Shown here: positions 1 to 11,500 of the stretch, in pieces
Layout: the number at the start of each line of letters is the position of its first letter
Position numbering within the stretch: the first letter of the stretch is position 1
NCBI GenBank assembly: GCA_903632075.3
Contig: CAHIKZ030005579.1
Location: 253,501-317,500 of the forward strand
Direction of reading: 5' to 3'
Length of the DNA stretch: 64,000 nucleotides
Source: Acanthosepion pharaonis
Taxonomy: Eukaryota > Mollusca > Cephalopoda > Sepiida > Sepiidae
Program-made: the position numbers and the translations under genes
The notes under the pieces: model-generated
The model's input: the letters and a program-made list of their open reading frames with translations, nothing else
Databases searched by the model: none
What the model was told of the DNA's origin: nothing

Positions 1-479
1 TGTTCATTACATCACCTTCCCCCTGAGCTAAATTTTCCCGTTAAATTTAGCTTCAATATTTTCTCTTTTTAGGGTCTGGACTTAATCGATTGATTTTTTT
101 TCCTGAGTCTTTTTCGCCTCAATCCTCCTTGCAGTGGTGGCGTTTGACACACTGGTACCTCAGGCCTTGAGGTCGTTTCGAATCTCGTCGCCAAATGATA
201 TGTCCTGGAAAGGGATATATTTGTTCAAAGTAGCAAAGTGGTTTTGGACTACTGTAACCGGGTAGGACAATCTAGCAGGTAACCGTAATGGACTGGTCCT
301 CGTCGTAGTGGTAGGCAATACGCGTAGGCAATAGGCGAAGACTATGGGCGTAGGCAATAGGCGTCTCCGTACCTCCACATCAGTCTGTATTTATGGCTGA
401 CACCAGCCAATCAAATTACTGCGAGGGGGAACCCAGGTGTATGCATATTCATTACATCACTTTCTCTCCTTAGGAAGGA
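1..479. other. No recognisable gene; short local repeat
   Basis: I see no recognisable coding sequence here. Around 300-365 a short motif (gtaggcaatagg-like) recurs three times, a small degenerate tandem repeat. The segment may be the far 5' part of the LINE relic that follows, but I could not find conserved endonuclease residues in it. Confidence 0.4.
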
Positions 480-1857
480 CTCTAATGTCCACATGCATGG
501 CCTGGGAGCTTATGTTCGCGAACATTTTCTGGTGGCTAAGGAACTATCTCTTGAATCACCAGACCATTCTTACATGTGTCTCCGCCTCTCTCTACTTAAC
601 TCAGTCAGCTATCTCTTCTTTCTCTACTGTTTCCCTTCCTCTCATGACTTGTTTGCTAGATAGTATTTTTGATAATATAGACAAAGGCATCTCCCTGCAC
701 TTGTTTGCAAATATATTTTTGTTCGGTGACTTCAGTGCTCACCATGCCAGGTGAATTAAACACTCTGCCACTGACCTCATTGGCATCGAAACCCTGAACT
801 TCTAAATCACTCACTCTCTCACGCAAGTGGTAGACTTCCCCAAGCGTTTCCCCAGTAAGCCTGTCAGACACGCTTCTCTTTTAGATCTCTTCTTAAACTC
901 TATCCCTGACCCATGTCGTACTATGCAGCTCTGCCCTCTTGACAACTCTGATCATGCGGTAGTGTCTATAAACATCTCCTTCCGCTTACTCACCAGCCAA
1001 GAACCTCCTACCAACAGAATATCTTTCTGTTATCAACGAGCGGGTTGGGACTCGTTCCATGATTTGAGTTGGAAATGAAGTTTTTAATCATCCTGTTCAA
1101 AAATGCGCGTCTGAGGTCTCCTCCTGGATTAAAGCCGGCATCACCCCAGCAAAGAAATACCAAGTTAAATCGCATTCATCTCCTTGGTTCTGACCTGCAT
1201 TCTCGGTCACTATAGCCCACAGGAATCACTTCTTCCGACTGTACCAGAGCGATACGTCTGACTGCAACAGACATCTCTTTGTCTCTGTTCGTAACGAATG
1301 CAATCTTGCCCTCAAAGAAGCGAAGTTACTGTTTGCTGGTAGAATGAAGCAACGTATAGCATCTCGCAAGTTCGATTCTAGAGATAATTGGCGGATCTGC
1401 AAGAGTCTGCTGAACAACACCAAATCCTAAATCCATCCTCTAGTCAATCAATTCGAAGTCCTGACATCTACAGCAGGTAAGGTTGAATGCTTTGCTCGAA
1501 AATACTCTTCCAACTGAACATTCAACTTTGGACTACCCACACCTGATTTCCTTCCTAGAACTGAGGCTCTACTGACACATATGCGCATAACCCCGTCAGT
1601 GGTCTCGGGCATCATTTCTAAGGCAAGCGGAGGTGACAAGTTCCCAGCTGTCGTCCTAAAGAAATATGCTCCTGAGCTGGCACCAGTTCTCTCCAAATTC
1701 TACAACTATTGCCTCGTTGCTTCCGGCTTTCCAACTTGTTGGAATTTCTCCTCTATAGTTGCTGTTTTTAAGAACTCTTGAGAATCTTCTGACCCCCCCC
1801 CCACTCTAACTATCGCCCTATTATTCTCCCACAGCTTTTCGGCAAAATATTCGAGGC
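480..1857 (+). pseudogene. Jockey/CR1-like LINE, endonuclease and start of RT (dead)
   Basis: Relic of a non-LTR retrotransposon. Spread over all three frames are pieces of an apurinic-type endonuclease: HVHG-like at about 490, FGDFSAHHA at about 720-750 (family members usually have GDFNAHH, so the N is changed to S), LTQVVDFPKRFP at about 818, SLLDLF at about 875 and DNSDHAVVSI at about 940. From about 1580 comes the linker and RT start (MRITPSVVSGIIS, then PAVVLKKYAPELAPVLSKFY). Many stops and frameshifts make it non-functional. The RT is cut off at about 1857, just after an LFGKIFEA-like block, where a SINE head begins, so the catalytic RT core is missing here. Family recognition is from motif order; the clade name is approximate. 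Confidence 0.8.
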
Positions 1858-2165
1858 TCGAAGGCACGGTGAAGTAATGGATAACTGTTCGGACTGAGGA
1901 ATCGTAGGGCCGAGTTCGAATTCCAGTCGAATCCATTACATTCACTTACGTGCTAATACCCTTGGGAAAGGTGTGAATCCTCTTTTCTCCCCACAGCTAT
2001 GGGTAAATAGCAGAACAGATTGGGTTATATAACCTTGAATGTCAAGTAGTCTATCACAGAAAGAAATTGCAACTGCTAGGAAAAAATTTGCCTCGTCAGT
2101 CATGTATCAAAAGATACATGATTGCCTAAACGTGTATCACGCATGGCACATAACTGACTGACTGA
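1858..2165 (+). mobile_element. tRNA-derived SINE, full-length-like copy
   Basis: The head has a tRNA-like promoter: an A-box-like stretch at about 1873-1890 and a clear B box, gttcgaattcc, at 1914-1924. The body continues with the conserved block attacattcacttacgt, a polypyrimidine stretch, gctatgggtaaatag, and ends with a short palindrome (gtatcaaaagatac). It sits at the break point of the LINE relic, so it probably inserted into it. The same head occurs near 9.4, 24.1, 25.8, 26.7, 35.4 and 63.7 kb in this window. Confidence 0.75.
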
Positions 2166-2390
2166 CTTTCTAGTCGAATCCATTACATTCACTTACGTAC
2201 TAATACCCTTGGGAAAGGTATGAATCCACTTCTTCTCCCCCCAGCTATGGGTAAATAGGAGGACAGACCCGGTTCTATAGCCTTGTATGGCAACTGGTCT
2301 ACCGCAGAAAGAAATGGAAATCGACCGCGGGAAAATATCTGCCTCGTCAGTCATGTATCTTTCGATACATAACCGCCACTTCTACCCCAA
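2166..2390 (+). mobile_element. tRNA-derived SINE, head-truncated second copy
   Basis: Follows the previous SINE directly, starting inside the unit at tagtcgaatccattac, so the tRNA head is missing. The body and the terminal gtatctttcgatacat palindrome are present. The tandem layout (full copy, then headless copy) suggests a partial duplication or recombination between SINEs, not an independent insertion. Confidence 0.65.
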
Positions 2391-2645
2391 CAGTTTCTTT
2401 TCACGCACTTCCCGCCTGAAAGGAACTTCCTTCATTTCTCTTGCTTCCTTGAAAATTACAGTCTTCAAAAATTTAAATACGATGTCAATCGCCATCTTCT
2501 GTCTTCTTGAATCCCGTTCATCTTTTATCCTTTCCTCAATCCCCTCCATAATCAGTCTTTTCTCTCAGGTTCACTCTCTGCAATGCCCTGCGTACTAGTG
2601 GCATTCCCGTCTTATTTGGGCTGAAATGCTTAAAAAAATATATAT
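2391..2645 (+). pseudogene. Jockey/CR1-like LINE, C-terminal tail and 3' end
   Basis: Translated fragments match the C-terminal pattern of Jockey/CR1-like LINEs: FFSRTSRL near 2395 (family: FFPRTARLWNSLP) and FKNLNTMSIAIFC near 2465, followed by a 3' part with agtggcatt...cttatttggg and an A-run. The same 3' end recurs on the minus strand at 17.9, 18.6 and 20.1-20.7 kb. No domain is intact. Confidence 0.6.
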
Positions 2646-3445
2646 ATATCTCTGTTTTGATTCGTTCCAGAGCGAACCTCGTATAATGATTTTTGGGAAC
2701 GAAAGGGTAAAAATTGATTGTTTCAATAGAAAAATTGGTCGGTTTAAAATCGAATTTGTGTTCTGGCATCGAACTACATTTCATATCCGGAAGTCACCGT
2801 AAAAATAAATAAATAAAGGAATATATATAAATTAATTTCTTATTCTATCTTTCCAATTCACGAGACTGGCAGGTAGAAATATCGATTTCTCCCCAAAACA
2901 CAAATTATGATAAAGCTTACTTTTAATGGCATTCATGCGACATTTCCGAAGGTTACAAAATATTTCCGAGCGGATAAGATGCGTCTTTTGTTTTAAAACT
3001 GTCTTATTTCTCATATTGAATTAAAGGAAAAAAGAAAAGAAAAGAAAAAAAAAACAACTCTATCCTTGATTTCGACTAAGTAATTTTAAACGGATTAATC
3101 GAATGAAAGTGAATTAAATCAGTATACATTAAATATGACATGAAATGGGCAATCGTGGTTCTCCACAGCTTCCAAGCTTTTGCATTTACTTTCAACAAAT
3201 TCTCCTCAATTTTACCAAAAAAAGTTTCCATGCCTGATGATGACTGGTGTACCTGTCGAAAGTACTTGCATATTTAAGGAAGACCTAATACAGTTTATAA
3301 TTTTTAAAAAAGAAAAAAAGGAACATATCATTCATCGAGGGGTTAGTGGGTTAATGCATTTTTAAAATTTAGTTAACGAAGTGAATTCGCCATTTTAAAT
3401 CATTAACTTTACTAATTTACTTCTTGTACGAATGATTCATTGTAA
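2646..3445. other. AT-rich sequence, nothing recognised
   Basis: Apart from a purine-rich A/G run near 3025-3055, I see no gene, RNA or repeat family here. Confidence 0.4.
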
Positions 3446-3472
3446 ATATATATATATATATATATATATATA
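3446..3472. repeat. (TA)n microsatellite
   Basis: Pure TA dinucleotide tract of 27 bp. Confidence 0.95.
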
Positions 3473-3624
3473 AAGAAAGAACAGTAAGATATATAATCCG
3501 GTGTTCTTATAGATATTTTTATTTTTACAAAATAGTGCCTAATGTAAATTTACAGGGCATTAATGTTACTTCAAAATTTACAGAGCATTAAAGTTACTTC
3601 AAAATCCGCTTGAGGAATTACAAA

Positions 3625-3702
3625 ATTAAATTCGGGGCTTTTAGCTTCCATTTTTGAAACATGGTTAGAGCTGTGTAGCGGAAAAAAACATATTTTAAAT
3701 CA

Positions 3703-3706
<4 letters not shown>
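3625..3706 (-). repeat. Dispersed repeat end next to (TA)n
   Basis: This segment is the inverted homologue of 41150-41262: both contain (read on one strand) attaattgatttaaaatatg, then tctaaccatgtttc, then agccccgaatttaatttt, and both abut a (TA)n tract. I think it is a terminal part of a Penelope-like or similar element, but no coding part is attached. Confidence 0.5.

Positions 3707-3758
<52 letters not shown>
3707..3758. repeat. (TA)n microsatellite
   Basis: 52-bp TA tract at the edge of the dispersed repeat 3625-3706. Confidence 0.95.
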
Positions 3759-3761
<3 letters not shown>

Positions 3762-3857
3762 TAAAGGTTTGTCACTTAGCTGTTTGATGTTATCTTCAGC
3801 ATCCTGACTCCAGAGTTTCGTAGACGGTCCTCTCTGTCAATTTACTGCTTATATTAC

Positions 3858-3862
<5 letters not shown>

Positions 3863-3902
<40 letters not shown>
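3863..3902. repeat. (TA)n microsatellite
   Basis: 40-bp TA tract. The interval 3759-3862 between the two tracts holds no recognised feature. Confidence 0.95.
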
Positions 3903-3909
<7 letters not shown>

Positions 3910-4103
3910 TGACTGTTTTTGTGTGTGCAAGCGAAATATATCTTTTGGGATCTTAGCCTGTGTAGGAATTGTGCAAATGACAGATTCGGCTAATCTGTTA
4001 GAGGTTCTCAAGGATTTTTGGCAGTCTTATTTTAAATAGTGTCTAAGTTGTTAGAAGGTAGACCTATTCTAATTTCCCGAATACGGTCACTGCATTATGC
4101 TCA

Positions 4104-4570
4104 CCGTCCTGGGTATAACGATAAACTACATCCGCGTCCTGGGTAAGATGATAAACTATATCCGTGTCATGGGGAAGACGATAAACGACATCCAACAGCA
4201 AGGCCTTTGATCAGGAGGTTTTGAGGAGCATGGAACTATCTCTTAATTACTAGTGTTCCCAGGTCCACCCTGACCCGGCGTGGTAGCACCAGTCAGGGTC
4301 CTAGCTATGGACAAAGAGTTGTTACCCCACACCCACAAAGAGGTCAAAACACCATGAAATTATAAAAAAATAGTTTTAAATACCAGCAATACTTTTTTGA
4401 AAAATTATTACCAATACATTTTGGAAAAAAAATATTACCAGCACTACATTTTTGGTAAAATATTACCAACAATACATTTTTTGAAAAAAAATATTACCAG
4501 CAATAAAAATCTTGTTGGCATTAAATAAAGCATTGACATTGGTATGTCATAAAACAAAGCAAACCAAAAC
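4104..4570 (+). mobile_element. Two-minisatellite retroposon-like element, copy 1
   Basis: Member of a family with four copies here (also 21895-22056 minus, 27527-28290 minus, 38068-38651 plus). Order in element sense: minisatellite A, three 30-bp units of cgtcctgggtatgacgataa-type (4105-4194); a unique middle (aacagcaaggcc, ggttttgaggagc, ccaggtccaccctgacc, gggtcctagct); minisatellite B, about five 28-32-bp units built on accagcaatacatttttgaa (4381-4510); and a tail ggcattaaataaagc...cataaaacaaagcaaacc. Flanks carry a near-perfect 11-bp target-site duplication: cattatgctca (4093-4103) and cattatgccca (4571-4581). No protein is encoded. The A/C-rich tail plus variable-length duplication suggests mobilisation in trans by a LINE. 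Confidence 0.75.
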
Positions 4571-4664
4571 CATTATGCCCAAGGTTGTAGTTGATCTTCT
4601 TATGGACTGGTCTTGTTTTTATTTTTTTATGAGGCATAAGAAGAACTTTGTTAGTCATTTTTAA

Positions 4665-4950
4665 TTAAACATTTACCAGAGAAGGACTGCTGCCAAAATA
4701 CACAATTTCACCCTTACCATATATTTATATATTTAAGTAACGAAAATCTTGGTAATCAGTATGGATAATCCCAAGGAGGATGAAATCCTGAGAGCTCAAT
4801 GTTAATTCAGAGCGATTAATTTCATTTAAAGAAAAACAGACCACTTTAAAGCTCCATTGTAATAATTTATTTCACCAGAGAATTTTATTTTTCTCTGGAT
4901 CTTCAGACTTCACTATTAAAAGCTGAAACGAAAAATGAATGTAAAATTTA
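4665..4950 (+). repeat. Penelope-like terminal sequence, single copy
   Basis: 4665-4715 resembles the PLE start seen at 59213 (ggactgctgccaaaatacac). 4735-4950 is homologous to 36877-37085: shared blocks are ggtaatcagtatgg, gagagctcaatg, acagaccac, tttcaccag, ggatcttcagactt and gctgaaacgaaaaatgaat. No open frame of note. Confidence 0.5.
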
Positions 4951-5519
4951 CACTTTTGACGGGCGGTATTAATCCTATATAAGCTGACATAGAAGGTGGT
5001 GAGGGATGGTATGAGAGACATGGGCGAGTTTAGAGAGGGAAGGGAGAATTTTAAAATTTATTTTTTTATTTATTTTTATTATAATACTTAATATTGAGGA
5101 AGGAGGGGATAAGGATCAGACATTGACCTATTTAATCTGTCAACTCAACGGAAATGATATGGGAAAAGGAAAAGGAGGGAAAAAGAAAAAAGGGGGAAGT
5201 AAAGGGATAAGAGATGCACGTAGGGTTTTTGGAGGAAGAAGAGGGGTGGTACAGCTTTAGCAATTTAGATAAAAACAGATTTTAACGTTTGATAGTAATT
5301 TAAATGTTTAAAAACTCAACTTCTCCACAAATAAATTAGGAATTTAATATAAGTCGAATAATATATTAATAAACAACAATAATAAAAAAAATAAAAATGT
5401 ACTAATAGTAATATTTTAGTATTGCGAATGACTGTTAAGGTAAAATCTTTATCAGTTAGAGTCTAATTCATGAATTTAATTTGTAGCTATTTTTAGATGG
5501 GGTGATATTCTTAATTAAA

Positions 5520-5521
<2 letters not shown>
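4951..5521. other. Purine-rich then AT-rich, nothing recognised
   Basis: Contains a purine-rich stretch (about 5100-5240, G/A-rich on the plus strand) and an AT-rich stretch. No gene or repeat family recognised. Confidence 0.4.

Positions 5522-5574
<53 letters not shown>
5522..5574. repeat. (TA)n microsatellite
   Basis: 53-bp TA tract directly before the first PLE coding relic. Confidence 0.95.
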
Positions 5575-5577
<3 letters not shown>

Positions 5578-5579
<2 letters not shown>

Positions 5580-6955
5580 AAAACATGGAGATCCTTCAAA
5601 ATACAATGATCACAAAAATAACAACATTTTGGACGCCATCTCAACCACCTCAATAGTACCTTAGAACTGAACCATCAAAACAACACCACTAAAAAAAAAC
5701 TCTGTAACTTATAGAATGGAAAGATTGTACTCTCCAATTGCGATGTAAATTTTTAGACTTCTCCGATCACGAACTCGCCGATGACCAAATTGAATTCTTG
5801 AATGTCAGCCCAAATTGCCTTCTCCAATCTAGATACGACCCCATCCAAAAGAAAAGTAAAAGCTAAATACTGTACCAATCAACAGCTGACAACGGAAAAA
5901 TGAATTAAAGTGCACTGAAATCTGAGTGATCTTCTAAAAGCGAAAGGTTTGAAACAGTTTCCCACACAGCCAACACTATAATATCCTCACAAACTCAAAT
6001 CAACTGCAAAAGTGTTACGCAACAAACCCAATATCATCAGCAGACGCGCTGACACAAGCAATAATTATGTAGTTCTCAACTGACAAGATTACAACCAAAA
6101 ATTACAATCTATCGTAGATGACACAACACAATTCACAAAATTAACGAAAAATCCAACAGAATCACTAAAAAAAAAGTAAATAAACAAACTGATTACAGCG
6201 AACAACGCTGAAATCGGAAGCCTAAAAATCAATAAAATTTTCGGTGATTACCATCCAAGATATCTGTATGGTAACGTAAAAACCGATAAACCAGGTTTTC
6301 CTCTCCGATCTCTCATATTCCAAATACCAGTATGCTTGCTATCAAAAACCCTGAATGACATAATTTCTTCATATACACCCAACAATGAGAGCATCGCGTC
6401 AACGAATGTATTTCTCCATATCTTAAAAGCAATAAATCCCACAGGTAAGGCACTAATTTCGCGCGATGTTAAAAATCTTTTTACCAATGTCCCAGTTGAA
6501 GAAATAATCAAGAAAATTAGTGACAGCATCTGCAAGCACCACCGTCAACCCTTCCTCTCAAAATTCGACCAGAAACTCTTCGAAAATAAGACTCGCCTGC
6601 ACCACAAAAGCCCCATTCTACGATTATAATGGTAATACCTTCATCGCAACTAATGGCTTCATAATGGGAAACCCATTAAGGCCTGTCTTCTCTAACTTTT
6701 ACATCTCTCATATTGAAAACAATGTGCTCAAAACGACTGACTTACCACAAATCTACACAAGGTACGTTGATGACATTTTTCTTTTGACAAAAAAGGACGA
6801 AATTATAAATCTCAAACCAACTTTTGAAAAAAAAAACAAAAAAACTACATACGAACTCATAGTTAATAACAAAATCCCATTCCTTGACGTCAATATAGAA
6901 CTAAAATCAAAAGTATTTATCACCAACTCGTATAAATATTCGAGACATCTTGTAA
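5578..6955 (+). pseudogene. Penelope-like element reverse transcriptase (dead)
   Basis: PLE polyprotein relic, in several frames. N-terminal blocks: SDHELADDQIEFLNVSPN near 5765 and RRADTSNNYVVLN near 6045. RT blocks in order: LYGNVKTDKPGFPLR (about 6265), the motif A region DVKNLFTNVPVEE (about 6467; the usual S-D-V aspartate is kept), motif B NGFIMGNPLRPVFSNFY (about 6655), motif C YVDD at 6763-6774, then IPFLDVN (about 6875). The catalytic YVDD is intact but stops and frameshifts (for instance near 6600) break the frame. After SYKYSRH (about 6945) the match ends at a palindromic insertion. PLEs retrotranscribe their RNA at chromosomal nicks made by a GIY-YIG nuclease; a nuclease segment lies at 8203-8718 and may belong to the same former element. 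Confidence 0.85.
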
Positions 6956-7164
6956 GAAAAATATCCGCCCTCCGACAGGATTTGACCCTGTGACCCCTAG
7001 AAAAAACCACCATTAGATCTGACGTTCAAAAGCACTATTCAGGCTTTGCTCGATAGGAGATCCTACGTGGCCGAGTAGGTGTAAAGCACGTCAGATCTAA
7101 TAACGGTTTCCACTAGGAGACATAAGTTCGAATTCTGACGGAGGGTGCATATTTTTTTAACAAG
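6949..7164. mobile_element. Palindromic (foldback) element with tRNA-like arms
   Basis: Two inverted arms, 6949-7025 and 7088-7164, pair along nearly their full 77 bp (cttgt...tagatctgacgt against acgtcagatcta...aacaag), leaving a loop of about 62 bp. The right arm with part of the loop (7061-7145) looks like a class II tRNA (Leu/Ser type): A box tggccgagtaggt at 7068, B box gttcgaattct at 7127, a long variable arm, and an acceptor pairing tcctacg/cggaggg. The left arm is a more decayed reverse copy. It interrupts the PLE RT. I read it as a head-to-head dimer of a tRNA-derived SINE or a foldback transposon; it is not a working tRNA gene. Confidence 0.6.
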
Positions 7165-7284
7165 ATTTCTCAAATTTTCCGGCTGGTAGATGTAAATAAA
7201 TAAATATACTATTTAATAAATAAATAAATAAAAACAGACCATCTAATCAAATATGAGCATCCCTTTAAAATAACCTTTAAACAT

Positions 7285-7290
<6 letters not shown>

Positions 7291-7366
<76 letters not shown>
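7291..7366. repeat. (TA)n(GA)n compound microsatellite
   Basis: TA tract to 7334, then GA tract to about 7366, abutting the terminal inverted repeat of the Tc1-like element. Confidence 0.95.
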
Positions 7367-7370
<4 letters not shown>

Positions 7371-8202
7371 TGGACAAAATAATTGAAACACTGTTAATAT
7401 GGAGTTGGTCCTCCTTTAGCCTCACAGACAGATTTAATACGTCTAGGAATGGAATCATACAGCTTCCTCACTTAATCCACAGGACTTTTCAGTCATTCTT
7501 CCATTAAAACCTTCTCCAGCTCTTTACGACACGACGGTGGAGGATAGCGGCTCCTAACTTGTTGCTCCAAAATGCACCACAAATGTTCAATAATATTGAT
7601 ATCTTGAGATTGGAGAGGCCACTCCATGTATTCTAGCTCACTTTCATGCTCTTCATACCAATTCTTAACCACTCGAGCAGTATGTGTTGGATAATTATCG
7701 TCTTGGAAGATGCAGTCACCATCAGGGAATAAAGTCTTGGCCATTGGATGAACATGATCTCCCAAAATGTTCAGGTAATCTTTGCTGTTGATTCTACCAT
7801 GCAGGGAAAATATTGGACTGAGACATTTCCATGATATGGCGGCCAAAATTATCACTGATCCACCTCCATGCTTCACTGTTGGAAGAAGGCAGTCAGGGTT
7901 GTAAGCTTCTTTGGGCTGCCTCCACACATAAACCCGCCCTGGACTCGTCTGAGAATATGACTTGCTTCCATTGGTCTGCAGACCAGGCATTGTGATCTCT
8001 GCACCACTTCAACCTCTTTTGAATGTTGCGAGTGGAGAGAAGAGATTTCCTTACGGCGGCTCTTCCATGATATGCAGCCTTATGGAGCTTTAGTGGAAAC
8101 TTGACTATTCAGATGATTATTCAACTCAGCAGTCACTTTGGCCGCAGTAGTTCGATGATTTTTTGCCACATTACATTTTAATGCACGTCGGTCCCTGTCA
8201 GT
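7367..8202 (-). pseudogene. Tc1/mariner transposase, DD36E-type spacing (dead, 5'-truncated)
   Basis: Cut-and-paste transposase relic. On the minus strand it opens inside the helix-turn-helix part (LTDRDRRALK, VAKNHRTTAAKVTAELN), continues RAAVRKSLLS, RLKWCRDHNAWSADQWKQV, then the first catalytic D in IFSDES. A frameshift near 7935 moves the frame to RVYVWRQPKEAYNPDCLLP, followed by KHGGGSVI. The second D is in FQDDN and the E in IIEHLW, with 36 residues between them; classic Tc1 has 34, so this fits the DD36E group. The frame ends with KSVCEAKGGPTPY and a stop near 7400. A Tc1-like terminal inverted repeat (cagtgtttcaattattttgt) closes it at about 7367-7393. The 5' end and its inverted repeat are missing where the PLE segment starts. 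Confidence 0.85.
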
Positions 8203-8714
8203 AAGTTTTCAAATATTTATAAATACGTTTGTAGTTGCGGAGCCGACTACATAGGGAGAACAACTCAACGCTTAGATATGAGAATAAAAAAACATGTTCC
8301 TACAAAAATTAGAAATCACACCTTGCCTTTGAATGGACTCGTCCCGAACACCTATAGTTCCGCCATATGTGAACACCTATTAAAGAACAGAGATTGTGCA
8401 GCCAAATTTAGTGTTGACTGGTTCACCATGTTGTCCCTGTCTCACTCCTTATTTCATCTAAAGGTTCTGGAGGCACTTTACATCGGGTCCCGTAAGCCTT
8501 CTTTGTGTAAACAACGTGAGTGTTTGTTGAGACTCGCTGTCATTTGTCTCTAGTTCCTTTTGCATATATTTTTTTTTTACAACTTCCTTTTATTGTACAT
8601 TTTTCTGTGTTAGTTTTAAATCTCCCGTTGAAGCCTGAAGAGCGGGGAGCGAAACCGGTTGCTTCGCCCGTTTTTAATATGTCTCGTAATATTAAGTTTT
8701 ATACTTTTATTTCG

Positions 8715-8718
<4 letters not shown>
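8203..8718 (+). pseudogene. Penelope-like element GIY-YIG endonuclease and 3' end
   Basis: The frame from 8218 reads YKYVCSCGADYIGRTTQRLD, a GIY-YIG nuclease start with the CxC and YIG signature of endonuclease-bearing PLEs. It goes on to SAICEHLLKNRDC (about 8365) and FHLKVLEALYIGSRKPSLCK (about 8450), the usual PLE C-terminus. Stop at about 8551. The 3' untranslated part includes gaagcctgaagagcgggg...cgaaaccggttgc, a motif common at PLE ends, and runs straight into (TA)n. Open for about 110 codons but lacking the RT on this side, so a fragment. It may be the 3' part of the element at 5578-6955. Confidence 0.85.

Positions 8719-8767
<49 letters not shown>
8719..8767. repeat. (TA)n microsatellite
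   Basis: 49-bp TA tract at the 3' end of the PLE nuclease segment. Confidence 0.95.
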
Positions 8768-8770
<3 letters not shown>

Positions 8771-8983
8771 CTTTTTAAAACTCTTTATTCTGTAGTCAAC
8801 ATCGTCACTTGTTGACAGGACACCAGAAGTGTTAAAACAAAATTGCTATTATTTAGTGATGTTATAACATGCTTATGTTATCATTTTAAAATAATGTAAT
8901 AAATTATAACCATGGAATATTAGTGTTTGAGCCTTTTTATATTATATTGTGCTCTACTTGGATTCTATCCTCTTGGAAATTAA

Positions 8984-8985
<2 letters not shown>
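8768..8985 (+). repeat. Penelope-like terminal repeat, single orientation
   Basis: Non-coding PLE-end sequence between two (TA)n tracts: gacaccagaagtgttaaaac, gatgttataacatgcttatg, gtgctctacttggattctat. The same sequence forms a palindrome at 58105-58339, and its last 70 bp appear inverted at 37716-37785. Confidence 0.6.
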
Positions 8986-9027
<42 letters not shown>

Positions 9028-9037
9028 ACCATTAATA

Positions 9038-9086
<49 letters not shown>
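8986..9086. repeat. Two (TA)n tracts
   Basis: TA tracts 8986-9025 and 9040-9086 separated by 14 bp. Confidence 0.95.
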
Positions 9087-11020
<1,934 letters not shown>

Positions 11021-11090
11021 AAGATTTCGGTTCTCTGTTACAATTTCATTTCTGTCACATTTTCGTTTCTGTCACATTTTCGTTTCAGTT
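11021..11090. repeat. Outlying 17-bp minisatellite units
   Basis: Three to four units of the type tcacattttcgtttctg, about 410 bp upstream of the main array at 11501 and separated from it by unrelated sequence. Confidence 0.8.
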
Positions 11091-11500
11091 GTTAAATAAT
11101 AGTTCAGCTGCCTATTATTTTTAGGGGGAATGGTATCTCTGCTCGGACTTCCTGGGGTTGACATTTGAGGGCAGATGGAAGACAAAACAAGGAAGTCGAT
11201 TTTGATTGCCTGAGCAAGGGTGAGAACGATATAGAAAGGTTTTCATGGAGTTGTTTCTTAACCGTCAAACAATGAGGACGAGTTTTCTTCGTCTCTGCAT
11301 CTGCTTCCCAGTGGTAGGGAGAGAGCAACCGCCCTGGCCAGTTAGAAGATGTATACGTCGACGTTAATAAAATAGTTAAAATTCCCTGTGTTGAATTTGA
11401 ACCAAAACAACAAGCAATCGCCAGCAAAGAGAAAAGAAAGAGAATTTTATTAATTGACTCCGTTGCCCAAGACCTCCCAGGATGATGGGGCTATAAAACT
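11091..11500. other. Spacer between minisatellite blocks, nothing recognised
   Basis: Ordinary mixed-composition sequence without recognised domains. The minus-strand frame across it shows no family motif. Confidence 0.35.

Noticed and set aside
160..378. Small minus-strand protein at the left edge
   Set aside because: No family motif; spans a short local repeat.
7061..7145. A functional tRNA-Leu or tRNA-Ser gene
   Set aside because: Anticodon stem has a mismatch, the loop lacks the usual T33, and it is one arm of a palindromic repeat inside a transposon relic.
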